From contig NZ_JAMWYS010000003.1 in NCBI RefSeq assembly GCF_023914155.1, positions 124,001 through 188,000 on the forward strand: a stretch of 64,000 nucleotides of DNA, read 5' to 3'. Position 1 is the stretch's first letter. The number at the start of each line of letters is the position of its first letter. Both the position numbers and the translations under genes were made by a program. Origin of the DNA: Solitalea agri. Its GTDB lineage: Bacteria; Bacteroidota; Bacteroidia; Sphingobacteriales; Sphingobacteriaceae. This document shows positions 36,941 to 46,667 of the stretch, in pieces. Below the pieces are notes generated by a model. It made no database searches. It saw nothing but the letters and a program-made list of their open reading frames with translations, and was not told where the DNA came from.

Positions 36941-38779
36941 TTAATTCATTTTCAAAATCATGCTATTCATAAAAGACATACTTATAGGAATCCCTTTTTG
37001 AGCATCATTACTTATTAAATCGGCACCACTTACAGTTACCTTAAATCCAGAGCCTAATAAATCGGTAAATGTGTAACTCTTATTTACGTCAAGTTTCAAT
37101 AAATCAAAAGCTTCTTTACCTAATTTAATACAAGCATTCATGTTAACCGCTGTATCAAATGAGTTAACTACCAATATACATTCCTTATCAGTATAGCGCA
37201 GATAGGAATAGTTCAAATATTGATTATAACCGGCACTCTTTCCTCCTCCGTTTTCAAACTGAAGTTCATAAAAACCACCCGAACGAATTGCATTTTCAGT
37301 TTTACAAGTGTTTAGCAGATTACTATAATACTTACGTAGCTTCTTCTGTTCGTCAGATAATCTCCCACCATCAAACTTTCCATTGTTCATCCATTTCTGA
37401 TGTTCAGGTACTCCCCAGTAATCAAAAATAGTGGTTCGTCCGTCTTCACCACCGAAACCTTCTTCTCCAGAACCGGGCTCGCCTACTTCTTGTCCGAAAT
37501 AAATCATTATAGGCCCCGTAGAAACAGTTGCGGCAACAGTCATCATCGGAATGCCTTTTTTAGCCTCGCCGGCAAAATCTTTGCTTGCAATACGCTGTTC
37601 ATCGTGGTTTTCAAGGAAATTGAGCATATGAGACGATATTCCTTTCACATCTTTATTTAATGATTGAGAAATAGCATCGACATTTGTTTTATGCTGAATA
37701 ACGTACTTCAAGGTATCATATAAGCCGACTTTGTCGTACAGATAATCAAACTTCCCTTTGTCTAAATACAAACTGTAAGCCTTAGGATTATAAGCCTCTC
37801 CGATAAACCTTATTTCAGGCTTCGCAGCTTTCACTTCAGAAATAGCATAGTTCCAAAACTCCACTGGAACCATTTCACACATATCACAACGAAAACCATC
37901 CACACCTTTATTTGCCCAGAAGAGTAAAATATCCTTCATCTGTTTCCAGGTATTTGGAATTGGTTCGAAATGTGAGGTTCTGTTGTTTTGGTAGTCAACA
38001 CCATAATTTAGCTTAATGGTTTCAAACCAGTCATTAACAGACGGAGTGGCCGAAAAAACATCATTTCCGGTTGCTTTAGCCGGTAATTCCTTAAACTTTC
38101 CATCCTTTAACGGATTCGTGAATCCTTCGCCCCCTGGATTATATCCGGCAGGAACTACAAACGTTTGTTCAGGAAAATAATAGAAATTGTTGTGAGGGTC
38201 GAAGCTTTTTGATCGATCATCTTTTTCACCCAAATCGATCACATTGGCAGGTTTAGCATCTGATTTATAAGTGCGGGCAACATGGTTAGGAACAAAATCA
38301 AGAATTACTTTTAATCCTTGCTGATGTGTGCGCTTAACCAATGCATCAAATTCATGCATCCTTTTTTTAACATCAACCGCCAAATCCGGATTTACATCAT
38401 AATAATCTTTGATTGCATAGGGAGAACCCGCCTTGCCTTTAACCACATCCGGATCATCAGGCAGAATGCCATATTTTGAATAATCGGTCATGGTGGCGTG
38501 CTCAATAACTCCAGTATACCAAACATGTGAAATACCTAGTTTTTTCAGCTCTGAGAGGGCTTTTTCATTGATATCATTAAACTTACCAACTCCATTTTCT
38601 TCAACAGAGCCATTCGTCTTATTTGTTGTAAGTTTATTACCGAACAAGCGGGTCATCATTTGATAAATAATCAGTTTATCATCTGATGATACAGGTTGTT
38701 TGTTCATTGTTTGAGCGTAGGTTAGGTTAGCGCCTAACACCAATAGTAGAAGAGCGAAGGCACAAAACTGTTTCTTCAT
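36941..38779 (-). CDS. Exported GH13 alpha-amylase family enzyme
   Basis: The 612-residue product has a signal peptide (MKKQFCAFALLLLVLG to YAQ) without a lipobox, so it is likely periplasmic; an ATG five codons upstream is also possible. GH13 regions are seen in order: LDFVPNHVAR, GVDGFRCDMCEMVP with the nucleophile, FIGEAYN with the acid, and LENHDEQR. A C-terminal beta domain closes the protein. Its place between the MFS carrier and the phosphorylase suggests it trims imported maltodextrins. Exact bond specificity cannot be read from sequence. Confidence 0.92.
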   Translation of the reverse strand: MKKQFCAFALLLLVLGANLTYAQTMNKQPVSSDDKLIIYQMMTRLFGNKLTTNKTNGSVEENGVGKFNDINEKALSELKKLGISHVWYTGVIEHATMTDYSKYGILPDDPDVVKGKAGSPYAIKDYYDVNPDLAVDVKKRMHEFDALVKRTHQQGLKVILDFVPNHVARTYKSDAKPANVIDLGEKDDRSKSFDPHNNFYYFPEQTFVVPAGYNPGGEGFTNPLKDGKFKELPAKATGNDVFSATPSVNDWFETIKLNYGVDYQNNRTSHFEPIPNTWKQMKDILLFWANKGVDGFRCDMCEMVPVEFWNYAISEVKAAKPEIRFIGEAYNPKAYSLYLDKGKFDYLYDKVGLYDTLKYVIQHKTNVDAISQSLNKDVKGISSHMLNFLENHDEQRIASKDFAGEAKKGIPMMTVAATVSTGPIMIYFGQEVGEPGSGEEGFGGEDGRTTIFDYWGVPEHQKWMNNGKFDGGRLSDEQKKLRKYYSNLLNTCKTENAIRSGGFYELQFENGGGKSAGYNQYLNYSYLRYTDKECILVVNSFDTAVNMNACIKLGKEAFDLLKLDVNKSYTFTDLLGSGFKVTVSGADLISNDAQKGIPISMSFMNSMILKMN

Positions 38780-38878
38780 TATTTCTTTTGGCATTTATTA
38801 GGAGAGTTGTAAAGGCCGTCGAAACGACCTTTCAACTATTCCCTTTAATAATTACATACTTACAGTTTCAATTAACTC

Positions 38879-41206
38879 TTACTTAGAAGATACCAGATCT
38901 TCTTTTCTGACTTCAATCTCACTGTTTGCAGCTACGGTGTATTCATGTTCATACACGAACAACGAAATTTCTTTATCACTTTGATTTTGAATGGTGGTAC
39001 CATTCTTATGAGATTTCACTTTAAGTAATGAACCACGGAATCCAACTTTAAACGAGAATGAGTTCCATTTTCCAGGAATGAACGGAGCAAAGTGTAATTG
39101 TCCGTTTCGCACCCGCATACCACCAAAACCTTGCACCACCGACATCCAGGTTCCGGCCATACTAGTGGTGTGGCAGCCATCTTCAGTATCGTTATTGTAA
39201 TCGTCAAGATCAAGACGTGAAGTACGCAGATAAAACTCATAGGCACGTTTTTCATCTCCGAGTTTTGCAGCTAAAACCGAATGCACGCAAGGTGATAAAG
39301 AAGATTCATGGACGGTACGAGGTTCGTAAAAATCAAAGTTTCTACGAATGGTTTCTATATCAAACTTATCTTCAAAGCAGAATAATCCTTGCAAAACATC
39401 TGCTTGCTTGATAAAACACGAACGAAGGATACGATCCCACGACCATTTTTGATTCAATGGGCGGTCAGATACCGGCAAATCTTTGACAAGAATCTGTTCC
39501 TTATCTAAATATCCGTCTTGCTGTAAATAAATGCCCAAGTTTTTATCCTCTGGATAATGCATATTTCCAACTATATGCGACCATTTTTCAAGCTCTGTGT
39601 TTTTAAAATTAATCTTTGCAGTAAGAGCCGCATATTTTTCCGGAGACTGCTGACTTACATATTTTAAAGCATGGGCAGCATACTCCATACACCAGCAAGC
39701 AATGTAATTGGTGTACCAATTGTTATTAACGTTGTTTTCGTATTCATTTGGCCCGGTAACACCCAACATCACATACTTTTGGCGTTCTGACGACCAATTA
39801 ACTCTTTGTGACCAAAAACGGGCGATGGCTGTTAGCACTTCTGCTCCGGCTTCTGTTAAATAACCTTCATCACCTGTATAACGGATATAATCATAAATCG
39901 CAAAAGCGATAGCCCCATTACGGTGAATTTCTTCAAAGGTGATCTCCCATTCGTTATGACACTCCTCGCCATTCATGGTAACCATAGGATATAATGCAGC
40001 TCCCTCTTTAAAACCTAGCTTACCCGCATTTTCAATAGCCCTATCTAATTGTTTATAACGATATAACAACAGGTTTTTAGCCACCTTTTGATCAGCAGTA
40101 GCAAGGTAGAAAGGAATACAATAAGCCTCCGTATCCCAATAAGTACTGCCTCCATATTTTTCTCCAGTAAAGCCTTTAGGACCAATATTCAATCGCTCGT
40201 CTTCACCGGTATAAGTTTGGTTTAATTGGAAAATATTAAAACGGATAGCCTGCTGTGCAGCAGCGTCTCCTTCAATAACAATATCTGATTCTTCCCATTT
40301 GGTAGCCCAAGCTGCAGCCTGCTCTTGTAAAAGTGTTTGGAAGCCTTTTCTTTCAGCAATATCCAAAGCTTTCTTACAAGCAGCCAATAAGTCTTGTGGA
40401 GTATGATTTAATGAAGAAACAATAGCGGCATATTTAAACAATACAATTTCTTCACCTTGTTTAGCCTGTACAGTAACTTCATTGGCTACGTATTTTTCCC
40501 GTTCAATTGGTTTGCTTTCAATTGCTACAGTTTGCCCGTTTTGAGAAACAGAAAAACGCATTCCGGTACAAACTTCAAAACCTGTTTTGCGGGTCTTTAA
40601 TGTTAAATAAGCGGCCGTCTTAGTTGCAGATTTATTTACTTCATCCCAAAATTTTTCATCATAATTGGCATCCTGGTTTTTAATATCCCCATCTAAATAA
40701 GGAGTTAGCTTAATATTTCCTGAAAAATTTAAAGGAGTTACTGCGTAGCGAATAGCCCCTAAATCATCATTAACAATACTGCAGAACCGTTGTGCAACAA
40801 CTTTAATTTCTTTACCGCTTTTGAGCTTGGCTATAAAACTACGCTGAAGGTAGCCTTCGCGCATATTTAGCTCCCTGTTAAAGTCTCGTACTTCACAATG
40901 TTCAAGGTCGAAGTTTTCCCCTTCAACCTCAACCTTAATACCAACCCAATTAGTGGCATTCAATACTTTGGCAAAGTATTCAGGATACCCATTTTTCCAC
41001 CACCCTACACGGGTTTTATCAGGATAGTAAACACCGGCAACATAATTCCCCTGCATTGTTTCACCGGCAAAATCCTCTTCGAAATTGGCGCGTTGACCGA
41101 AACGACCATTACCCAAACTGAACACACTTTCCGAAATCTTATTGTGTTCACGATGGAAGCCGTTTTCCACTATGCTCCATTCGTTAATTTCAAGATACTG
41201 TTTCAT
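38879..41206 (-). CDS. GH65 phosphorylase, probably maltose phosphorylase
   Basis: GH65 enzymes split alpha-linked glucosides with phosphate and release beta-glucose-1-phosphate. The 775-residue protein has no signal peptide, so it is cytoplasmic. The (alpha/alpha)6 barrel carries the catalytic-acid stretch EECHNEWEITFEEIHRNG near residues 410-425. It also has the phosphate-site GCHTTSMAGTWMSVVQGFGG and the N-terminal ENGFHREHNKISESVFSLGN. The neighbouring beta-phosphoglucomutase uses its product, and the amylases and MFS carrier supply maltose. Trehalose or kojibiose phosphorylases share the fold, so maltose is inferred from context. Confidence 0.92.
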   Translation of the reverse strand: MKQYLEINEWSIVENGFHREHNKISESVFSLGNGRFGQRANFEEDFAGETMQGNYVAGVYYPDKTRVGWWKNGYPEYFAKVLNATNWVGIKVEVEGENFDLEHCEVRDFNRELNMREGYLQRSFIAKLKSGKEIKVVAQRFCSIVNDDLGAIRYAVTPLNFSGNIKLTPYLDGDIKNQDANYDEKFWDEVNKSATKTAAYLTLKTRKTGFEVCTGMRFSVSQNGQTVAIESKPIEREKYVANEVTVQAKQGEEIVLFKYAAIVSSLNHTPQDLLAACKKALDIAERKGFQTLLQEQAAAWATKWEESDIVIEGDAAAQQAIRFNIFQLNQTYTGEDERLNIGPKGFTGEKYGGSTYWDTEAYCIPFYLATADQKVAKNLLLYRYKQLDRAIENAGKLGFKEGAALYPMVTMNGEECHNEWEITFEEIHRNGAIAFAIYDYIRYTGDEGYLTEAGAEVLTAIARFWSQRVNWSSERQKYVMLGVTGPNEYENNVNNNWYTNYIACWCMEYAAHALKYVSQQSPEKYAALTAKINFKNTELEKWSHIVGNMHYPEDKNLGIYLQQDGYLDKEQILVKDLPVSDRPLNQKWSWDRILRSCFIKQADVLQGLFCFEDKFDIETIRRNFDFYEPRTVHESSLSPCVHSVLAAKLGDEKRAYEFYLRTSRLDLDDYNNDTEDGCHTTSMAGTWMSVVQGFGGMRVRNGQLHFAPFIPGKWNSFSFKVGFRGSLLKVKSHKNGTTIQNQSDKEISLFVYEHEYTVAANSEIEVRKEDLVSSK

Positions 41207-41304
41207 GATTCTTTTAATTGAGAGTAATCAGTAACCAGATGTAGCTATCATCAAATTCGATACCTATCCCTAAGTTACTGAATTACTCATTCTTAACTGG
41301 CTGT

Positions 41305-41955
41305 TTATAAATATTTTACTTTACTTAATGTGATCTCAGCTAACGACGAAACAACTGCATTCGCTTCTGTAAGTACCGCTGGCTGTCCGATACCTACGCA
41401 GCGCATACCTGCGTTATTAGCTGCTTCAACTCCTGCAATGGCATCTTCAAATACCACACAGACCGAAGCGTCAACATTTAACTCTTTAGCTGCATTTAAA
41501 AATACTTCAGGGTCTGGTTTAGCTTTAGTTACTTTATTACCATCAACAATAGCGTCAAAATGTTTATCCAATCCTATTTTGGATAAAATTGTTAACGTAT
41601 TCTTACTTGCTGAACCAATAGCGGTTTTTATTCCTTCAGCTTTACAGGCTTCAACAAACTCTTTGGCTCCTGGTAAAATATCCTCAGGGGTCATTTGCCC
41701 TATAAGCTCAAGGTACCAATCATTCTTTTGAGCGGCCATTTTTTCTTGCTCTGTTGCTGTTGCCGAATAACCACCAATTGCTAAAATGATCTCTAACGAA
41801 CGAACCCTGCTTACGCCTTTTAATTGTTCATTTTGCTCTTCTGTAAAATCAAAGCCCAATGAATTAGCTAATCGCTTCCAGGCTTTATAGTGATGCACTG
41901 CGGTATCTACAATCACTCCATCAAGATCGAAAATGCAAGCTTTTAACTCTTTCAT
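41305..41955 (-). CDS. pgmB: Beta-phosphoglucomutase
   Basis: This HAD-family enzyme turns beta-glucose-1-phosphate into glucose-6-phosphate through an aspartyl phosphate. The 216 residues show the nucleophile block CIFDLDGVIVDTAVHHY near 8-22, the cap domain, GSASKNTL and the C-terminal VVFEDAIAGVEAA. It lies 98 bases upstream of the GH65 phosphorylase on the same strand, a classic pairing. Confidence 0.95.
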   Translation of the reverse strand: MKELKACIFDLDGVIVDTAVHHYKAWKRLANSLGFDFTEEQNEQLKGVSRVRSLEIILAIGGYSATATEQEKMAAQKNDWYLELIGQMTPEDILPGAKEFVEACKAEGIKTAIGSASKNTLTILSKIGLDKHFDAIVDGNKVTKAKPDPEVFLNAAKELNVDASVCVVFEDAIAGVEAANNAGMRCVGIGQPAVLTEANAVVSSLAEITLSKVKYL

Positions 41956-41980
41956 AACTTCTTTTAATTCCTAGTCTCCT

Positions 41981-42031
41981 GATGATGATTCACAAAGTGT
42001 TTCCAATCGCTAACGCTCCGGAATCATCATC
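41981..42031. repeat. Intergenic inverted repeat between pgmB and GH13 genes
   Basis: GATGATGATTC (41981-41991) and GAATCATCATC (42021-42031) are perfect 11-base arms around 29 bases. No T-run follows, so it may be a processing or mRNA-stabilising structure within the operon. Confidence 0.5.
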
Positions 42032-42043
42032 CATTAACTAAAT

Positions 42044-43897
42044 TTATTTTCCTAATTCCAACACAACAGTAGTTGTTGCCGAAAGCTTAATTTTGTTTAA
42101 TTGATTTAATGACTCACCGCTAAGGACATTTTTAGCTTTGGTAAACCCTAACAAACGATCGTTAAAACGACCTGTTTCCAAAATTTGTGGCGTATCATTT
42201 GAATTGACAATCACCATTACAGTTTGATTATTGGTATAACGGAAATAGACATAGATCCCGTTTTCTGGTACGTAATGCATTAATTTACCATTTTGTAATG
42301 CATCGCTATTTTTTCGGTAGTTAGCTAACGTTTTGAAAAAGGTAAATGCCTCATTCTCACTTGCAGTACGACCTTCGGTAGTAAACTTATTATGTTTATC
42401 TTCTGCCCAGCCTCCCTGAAAATCTTCACGAACCCAACCGTCTGGATTAGAAAAATTCTTCATCAAAATCTCAACACCATAATATACCTGTGGAATTCCA
42501 CGTGTGGTCAATAAAATAGATAAACCAGATTTATATTTATCAAAGTTCTGCCCCACCATTGAAAAATAACGGCTCATGTCATGGTTATCCATAAAGATTA
42601 CATTCTTTGATGGATCTTTATAAATGAAATCCTGTGACAAAACATCATACAGCTTGCTAACACCGCTCATCCATCCGAAATGACCGTTTAATGATTCATA
42701 AATACCTTCCTTTATTGCCACATCTGTAACGCCTGACAATTTGGTATCAAACTTTTGATTGATGGTTGCTCCTCCAGTATAAAACGCCTGACTAACAACA
42801 GAGTTAACCAACGCTTCTCCAAAAATACTAAACTGAGGATATTCTAAGTGTACGGCATCCATCCAATTGGCCATAAACTGAAGGTCATTGTATGGAAAAG
42901 TATCGATACGAAAACCATCCAAACCTGCATATTCAATCCACCAGATATAATTTTGGGTAAGGTAAGCGGCTACAAACGGATTGCTTTCGTTCATATCAGG
43001 CATAGTTGGAACAAACCAACCGTCAACCTGAAGTTTCCAGTCCATATCATTACGGTAAGGGTCCATCGCTGGCTGATCCTTATAGGTTGTTTGTTGGTAT
43101 TTAGGCCACTGATGCACCCAATCTTTAAATGGTAGATCATTCATAAACCAGGCTTCACTACCACAATGGTTAGGAACAACATCCTTAATAACCTTTAAAC
43201 CTCTTGAATGACATTCGTCAACATAAGTTTTATATAAATCATTAGTTCCGTAACGTGGATCAATTTTGTAAAAATCTGTTGCTGCGTAACCATGATACGA
43301 AGCATTCTTCATATCATTTTCTATTTCAGGAGTCATCCAAATAGCTGTTACACCTAAATCTTTAAGATAATCAAGATGATTAATTACTCCTTTAATATCA
43401 CCACCATGGCGGGTATAAAGAGAATCTCGGCTCAATGATTGGTCGCGCATACCAGACACTTTATCGTTGCTAGGGTCTCCATTAGAAAACCGGTCAGGCA
43501 TAATAAGGTAGATAAGGTCTTTATTGGTTACCCCCATCAATTTTTTGTTTGTGGTATTGCGCTGTTTCAGCTCATACGCATAACTCGCCTTACTACCATT
43601 AGGAAAAGTAAGTGCAATATCGAACTTGCCTGGTTTAGCAGCAGCAATATCGAAATCTACAAACAGGTAGTTTGTGTTTTCAACTTTATTTACCTTTTTT
43701 AAAACTAATCCAGGATATTTAACAGATACGGTAGCAGTGGCAATGTTATCACCATACAGCAAAACCTGCAATTTGGAATTTTTCATTCCAGCCCACCAGA
43801 AAGCAGGATCGACCCGCTTTAATGCTGGCGCTTGGGCATAGGCATTAAAGGTTACCCCTGCCAAAAGGCATAGGAGTAAATTATTCAAATACTTCAT
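42044..43897 (-). CDS. Exported GH13 cyclomaltodextrinase/neopullulanase-like enzyme (SusA-like)
   Basis: The 617-residue protein starts with a signal peptide (MKYLNNLLLCLLAGVTFNAYAQ), implying the periplasm. A beta-sandwich of about 110 residues of the cyclomaltodextrinase N-terminal type follows (VDPAFWWAGMKNSKLQVLLYG). The GH13 barrel has DRFSNGDPSND, VIKDVVPNHCGS, GLDGFRIDTFPYND, IFGEALVN and FMDNHDMSRYF. The C-terminal domain carries valine/leucine-rich strands. It resembles Bacteroides SusA, which hydrolyses imported maltodextrins. It is the first gene of the second maltodextrin cluster, and no clear promoter was found in the 216-base upstream gap. Confidence 0.93.
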   Translation of the reverse strand: MKYLNNLLLCLLAGVTFNAYAQAPALKRVDPAFWWAGMKNSKLQVLLYGDNIATATVSVKYPGLVLKKVNKVENTNYLFVDFDIAAAKPGKFDIALTFPNGSKASYAYELKQRNTTNKKLMGVTNKDLIYLIMPDRFSNGDPSNDKVSGMRDQSLSRDSLYTRHGGDIKGVINHLDYLKDLGVTAIWMTPEIENDMKNASYHGYAATDFYKIDPRYGTNDLYKTYVDECHSRGLKVIKDVVPNHCGSEAWFMNDLPFKDWVHQWPKYQQTTYKDQPAMDPYRNDMDWKLQVDGWFVPTMPDMNESNPFVAAYLTQNYIWWIEYAGLDGFRIDTFPYNDLQFMANWMDAVHLEYPQFSIFGEALVNSVVSQAFYTGGATINQKFDTKLSGVTDVAIKEGIYESLNGHFGWMSGVSKLYDVLSQDFIYKDPSKNVIFMDNHDMSRYFSMVGQNFDKYKSGLSILLTTRGIPQVYYGVEILMKNFSNPDGWVREDFQGGWAEDKHNKFTTEGRTASENEAFTFFKTLANYRKNSDALQNGKLMHYVPENGIYVYFRYTNNQTVMVIVNSNDTPQILETGRFNDRLLGFTKAKNVLSGESLNQLNKIKLSATTTVVLELGK

Positions 43898-44049
43898 TAC
43901 TGGCTGTTATAAAGTTATTAATGGGCCTAAGATAGAAATATAATTTAAACGCCATGCTATTTTTATTTTTTTCAATAAGGTTTTATTAAAAATACAAAAT
44001 AAAATTTGGATAACTCACTAACACACAATATCTTTTAAAATCGCTTACA

Positions 44050-44088
44050 CCAAAAAAAACAAAAGCTTCCCGTTAATACAGGAAGCCT
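44050..44088 (-). terminator. Terminator after fbaA
   Basis: GCTTCC (44065-44070) pairs with GGAAGC (44081-44086) around a 10-base loop. On the minus strand TTTTGTTTTTTTT follows. Confidence 0.85.
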
Positions 44089-44113
44089 TCATTTATATAA
44101 TAGTTGCTGAAAT

Positions 44114-45205
44114 TTAAACGCGACCGTGTACGTCTTTAGCGTTCAAATCTTCAAATGCCTGAATCAAACGTTTAACAAAGGTTTCTTCGCCTTTACGTAA
44201 CCAAACACGTGGATCATAATATTTCTTATTAGGAGCATCTTCACCTGTCGGGTTACCAATCTGTCCTTGTAAGTAATCTTTCTTATCATTATAGAAAGCA
44301 AGAATACCTTCCCAATACGCCCATTGAAGGTCAGTATCAATGTTCATTTTAATTGCACCGTAAGAGATAGCTTCGCGAATCTCTTCTTGCGATGAACCTG
44401 AACCACCATGGAATACAAAGTTTACTGGTTTTTCAGCCGTCAAATTGTGTTTCGCTTTAATATAATCCTGTGAGTTTTTCAGAATTACTGGTGAAAGTTT
44501 CACATTACCTGGCTTATAAACACCATGAACGTTACCAAATGCAGCAGCAATAGTAAAACGGTGGCTGATTTTGCTCAATTCAGTATAAGCATGATCAACT
44601 TCTTCCGGTTGTGTATATAGTTTCGAGCTATCTACATCCGAATTATCAACACCATCTTCTTCACCACCTGTTACACCTAATTCGATTTCTAAAGTCATAC
44701 CCATTTTGCTCATACGCTCAAGGTATTTTTGACAGATTTCGATATTTTCGTGTAGAGGCTCTTCAGAAAGGTCGATCATGTGTGAAGAGAATAGTGGTTT
44801 ACCATGCTGAGCATAAAATTTCTCTCCTGCATCAAGCATACCATCAATCCATGGCAATAATTTCTTAGCAGCGTGATCGGTGTGTAAAATCACAGAAACA
44901 CCATACATTTCAGCAAGTAAATGCACATGCTGAGCAGCGGAAACTGCACCAGCCACACAAGCTTGCAAATTGTCGTTGTTTAATGACTTACCAGCATAAA
45001 ACTGAGCACCACCGTTAGAAAGCTGGATAATAACAGGAGAATTAACAGCCTTAGCAGCTTCCATAACTGCATTAACGGTGTTAGTACCAATGGTGTTTAC
45101 AGCCGGTAAAGCAAACTGATGTTGTTTTGCTAATTCGAATAATTCCTGCACTGCGTCACCGTGCAAAACGCCTTTTTTAATGGCTGTTTGAGTCTGGTCT
45201 GACAT
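44114..45205 (-). CDS. fbaA: Class II fructose-bisphosphate aldolase
   Basis: This zinc-dependent aldolase of glycolysis has 363 residues, near the E. coli length (359). The active-site Asp110 and zinc ligand His111 lie in VSVILHTDHAAKKLLPW. ELGVTGGEEDGVDNS and the loop FHGGSGSSQEEIREA bind metal and phosphate, and KMNIDTDLQWAYWEG is also conserved. It has its own terminator and precedes the maltodextrin cluster. The long gap upstream (45206-45475) is shared with accD and shows no clear promoter pattern. Confidence 0.96.
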   Translation of the reverse strand: MSDQTQTAIKKGVLHGDAVQELFELAKQHQFALPAVNTIGTNTVNAVMEAAKAVNSPVIIQLSNGGAQFYAGKSLNNDNLQACVAGAVSAAQHVHLLAEMYGVSVILHTDHAAKKLLPWIDGMLDAGEKFYAQHGKPLFSSHMIDLSEEPLHENIEICQKYLERMSKMGMTLEIELGVTGGEEDGVDNSDVDSSKLYTQPEEVDHAYTELSKISHRFTIAAAFGNVHGVYKPGNVKLSPVILKNSQDYIKAKHNLTAEKPVNFVFHGGSGSSQEEIREAISYGAIKMNIDTDLQWAYWEGILAFYNDKKDYLQGQIGNPTGEDAPNKKYYDPRVWLRKGEETFVKRLIQAFEDLNAKDVHGRV

Positions 45206-45475
45206 AGAGAATAGTTTTAATAGAGGATTTAAATTGAGAGGCTAAAGATAGTGATTAAAACCATTTTACAAGCGCTTTTTTGATATTTTGACAATGGTTT
45301 TACGACACCCAAGCTATATAATACTGATTAATTTTGAAGCTAATGAATGTCGAGTTATAGATTTTTACTATTTTGCAGCCCTTTTTAATAAAGGCAGATT
45401 TTCATGATTAACCTAAACTAAACCAATCATGAAAATTAATTAAACTTAAAAACAAACACATTCCATAAAGAAACT

Positions 45476-46321
45476 ATGAGTTGGTTTAAACGAAAAAATG
45501 AAGGTATTACCACAAAGACCGAAGAAAAGAAGGAAACGCCAGATGGTCTTTGGAACAAATGCCCTTCATGCAAAAAGGTATTACACAATTCTGAACAGAC
45601 AGAGCACAAATATGTTTGCCATCATTGTGGTTATCATATAAGAATTGGCTCTAAAGAATATTTTGAAGTATTGTTTGATGATAATCAGTTTACCGAACTT
45701 TTTTCAAATTTAACTTCAGGGGACCCTCTTCACTTTGTCGACAGTAAAAAATATACTGATCGTATTATTGAGACAATGGCCAAAACCGGATTGAAAGATG
45801 CAATTCGTGCTGGAGTTGGTAAGATTGAAGGACAAGACCTTGTTATTGCCTGTATGGATTTCGATTTTATCGGTGGTTCTATGGGTTCGGTGGTGGGTGA
45901 AAAGATTGCTCGCTCAATTGATTATTCTTTAAAAAATAAAATTCCGTTCCTAATGATTTCTAAGTCAGGAGGAGCCCGTATGATGGAGGCGGCTTTTTCG
46001 CTTATGCAAATGGCTAAAACTTCCGCCAAACTAGCCCTTCTTTCTGAAGCTAAGATTCCTTATATCTCTTTATTAACCGATCCAACTACCGGAGGTGTTA
46101 CAGCCTCTTATGCTATGCTGGGAGATATTAACATTTCTGAACCGGGTGCAATGATCGGCTTTGCAGGACCACGTGTAATTAAAGAAACCATAAAAAAAGA
46201 TCTTCCTAAAGGCTTCCAAAGTGCCGAATTCGTTTTAGAACACGGCTTTTTAGATTTTATTGTTGACCGTCGTCACATGAAAGCGAAGATTGCTTCATTC
46301 TTACGCATGGTTGCTAAATAG
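45476..46321 (+). CDS. accD: Acetyl-CoA carboxylase carboxyltransferase subunit beta
   Basis: AccD with AccA moves the carboxyl group from biotin to acetyl-CoA, the first step of fatty-acid synthesis. The 281-residue protein has the N-terminal zinc ribbon with cysteines 29, 32, 48 and 51 (CPSCKKVL and CHHCGYH). The crotonase-like core follows, with [29 protein letters not shown] and [18 protein letters not shown]. accA is not in the window. Confidence 0.97.
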   Translation: MSWFKRKNEGITTKTEEKKETPDGLWNKCPSCKKVLHNSEQTEHKYVCHHCGYHIRIGSKEYFEVLFDDNQFTELFSNLTSGDPLHFVDSKKYTDRIIETMAKTGLKDAIRAGVGKIEGQDLVIACMDFDFIGGSMGSVVGEKIARSIDYSLKNKIPFLMISKSGGARMMEAAFSLMQMAKTSAKLALLSEAKIPYISLLTDPTTGGVTASYAMLGDINISEPGAMIGFAGPRVIKETIKKDLPKGFQSAEFVLEHGFLDFIVDRRHMKAKIASFLRMVAK

Positions 46322-46343
46322 ATATTTACACAAAAAAATAAAT

Positions 46344-46385
46344 CAAAAAAACGGATAAGCCTATTAAAACTTATCCGTTTTTTTA
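46344..46385. terminator. Bidirectional terminator between accD and the small ORF
   Basis: ACGGATAAG (46351-46359) and CTTATCCGT (46370-46378) form a perfect stem, with A-run before and T-run after. It serves the convergent genes on both sides. Confidence 0.9.
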
Positions 46386-46413
46386 TGAAATCATAGATAG
46401 CATTGTATTATCC

Positions 46414-46647
46414 TTATACAGCAGAAACAATAACCAGCGGTAAACAATTAAATTTTAATAACTGGCATTTTAACGTTTCCAGATATTCTTGCAAAGCAGC
46501 AGTACTGGGCGTTTTTTCAATTACCTCGTTTCGTAATTGAGGTGTTTCGTCCAAAAACAAATATAGTTCAGGACAAAGTTCTTCCATCTCAACTGATGCT
46601 ACAATAATATCCTGCATTAAACTTTTATTTATATCGAGCGTATTCAT
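46414..46647 (-). CDS. Small hypothetical protein
   Basis: A 77-residue acidic protein with the stretch ELCPELYLFLDETPQLR and no signal peptide. I recognise no family. The start at 46647 is 20 bases after the stop of the DUF1003 gene on the same strand, so it likely belongs to the same transcript. A terminator follows it at 46344-46385. Confidence 0.55.
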   Translation of the reverse strand: MNTLDINKSLMQDIIVASVEMEELCPELYLFLDETPQLRNEVIEKTPSTAALQEYLETLKCQLLKFNCLPLVIVSAV

Positions 46648-46667
46648 AATTTTCTTTAGTTTATTTT

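Noticed and set aside
38813-38843. Hairpin between GH65 and GH13 genes
   Set aside because: The stem AAAGG/CCTTT is broken by a mismatch and there is no T-run, so I did not list it as a terminator.
41330-41731. Forward frame opposite pgmB
   Set aside because: It lies fully inside a complete beta-phosphoglucomutase gene, with serine- and alanine-rich shadow composition.
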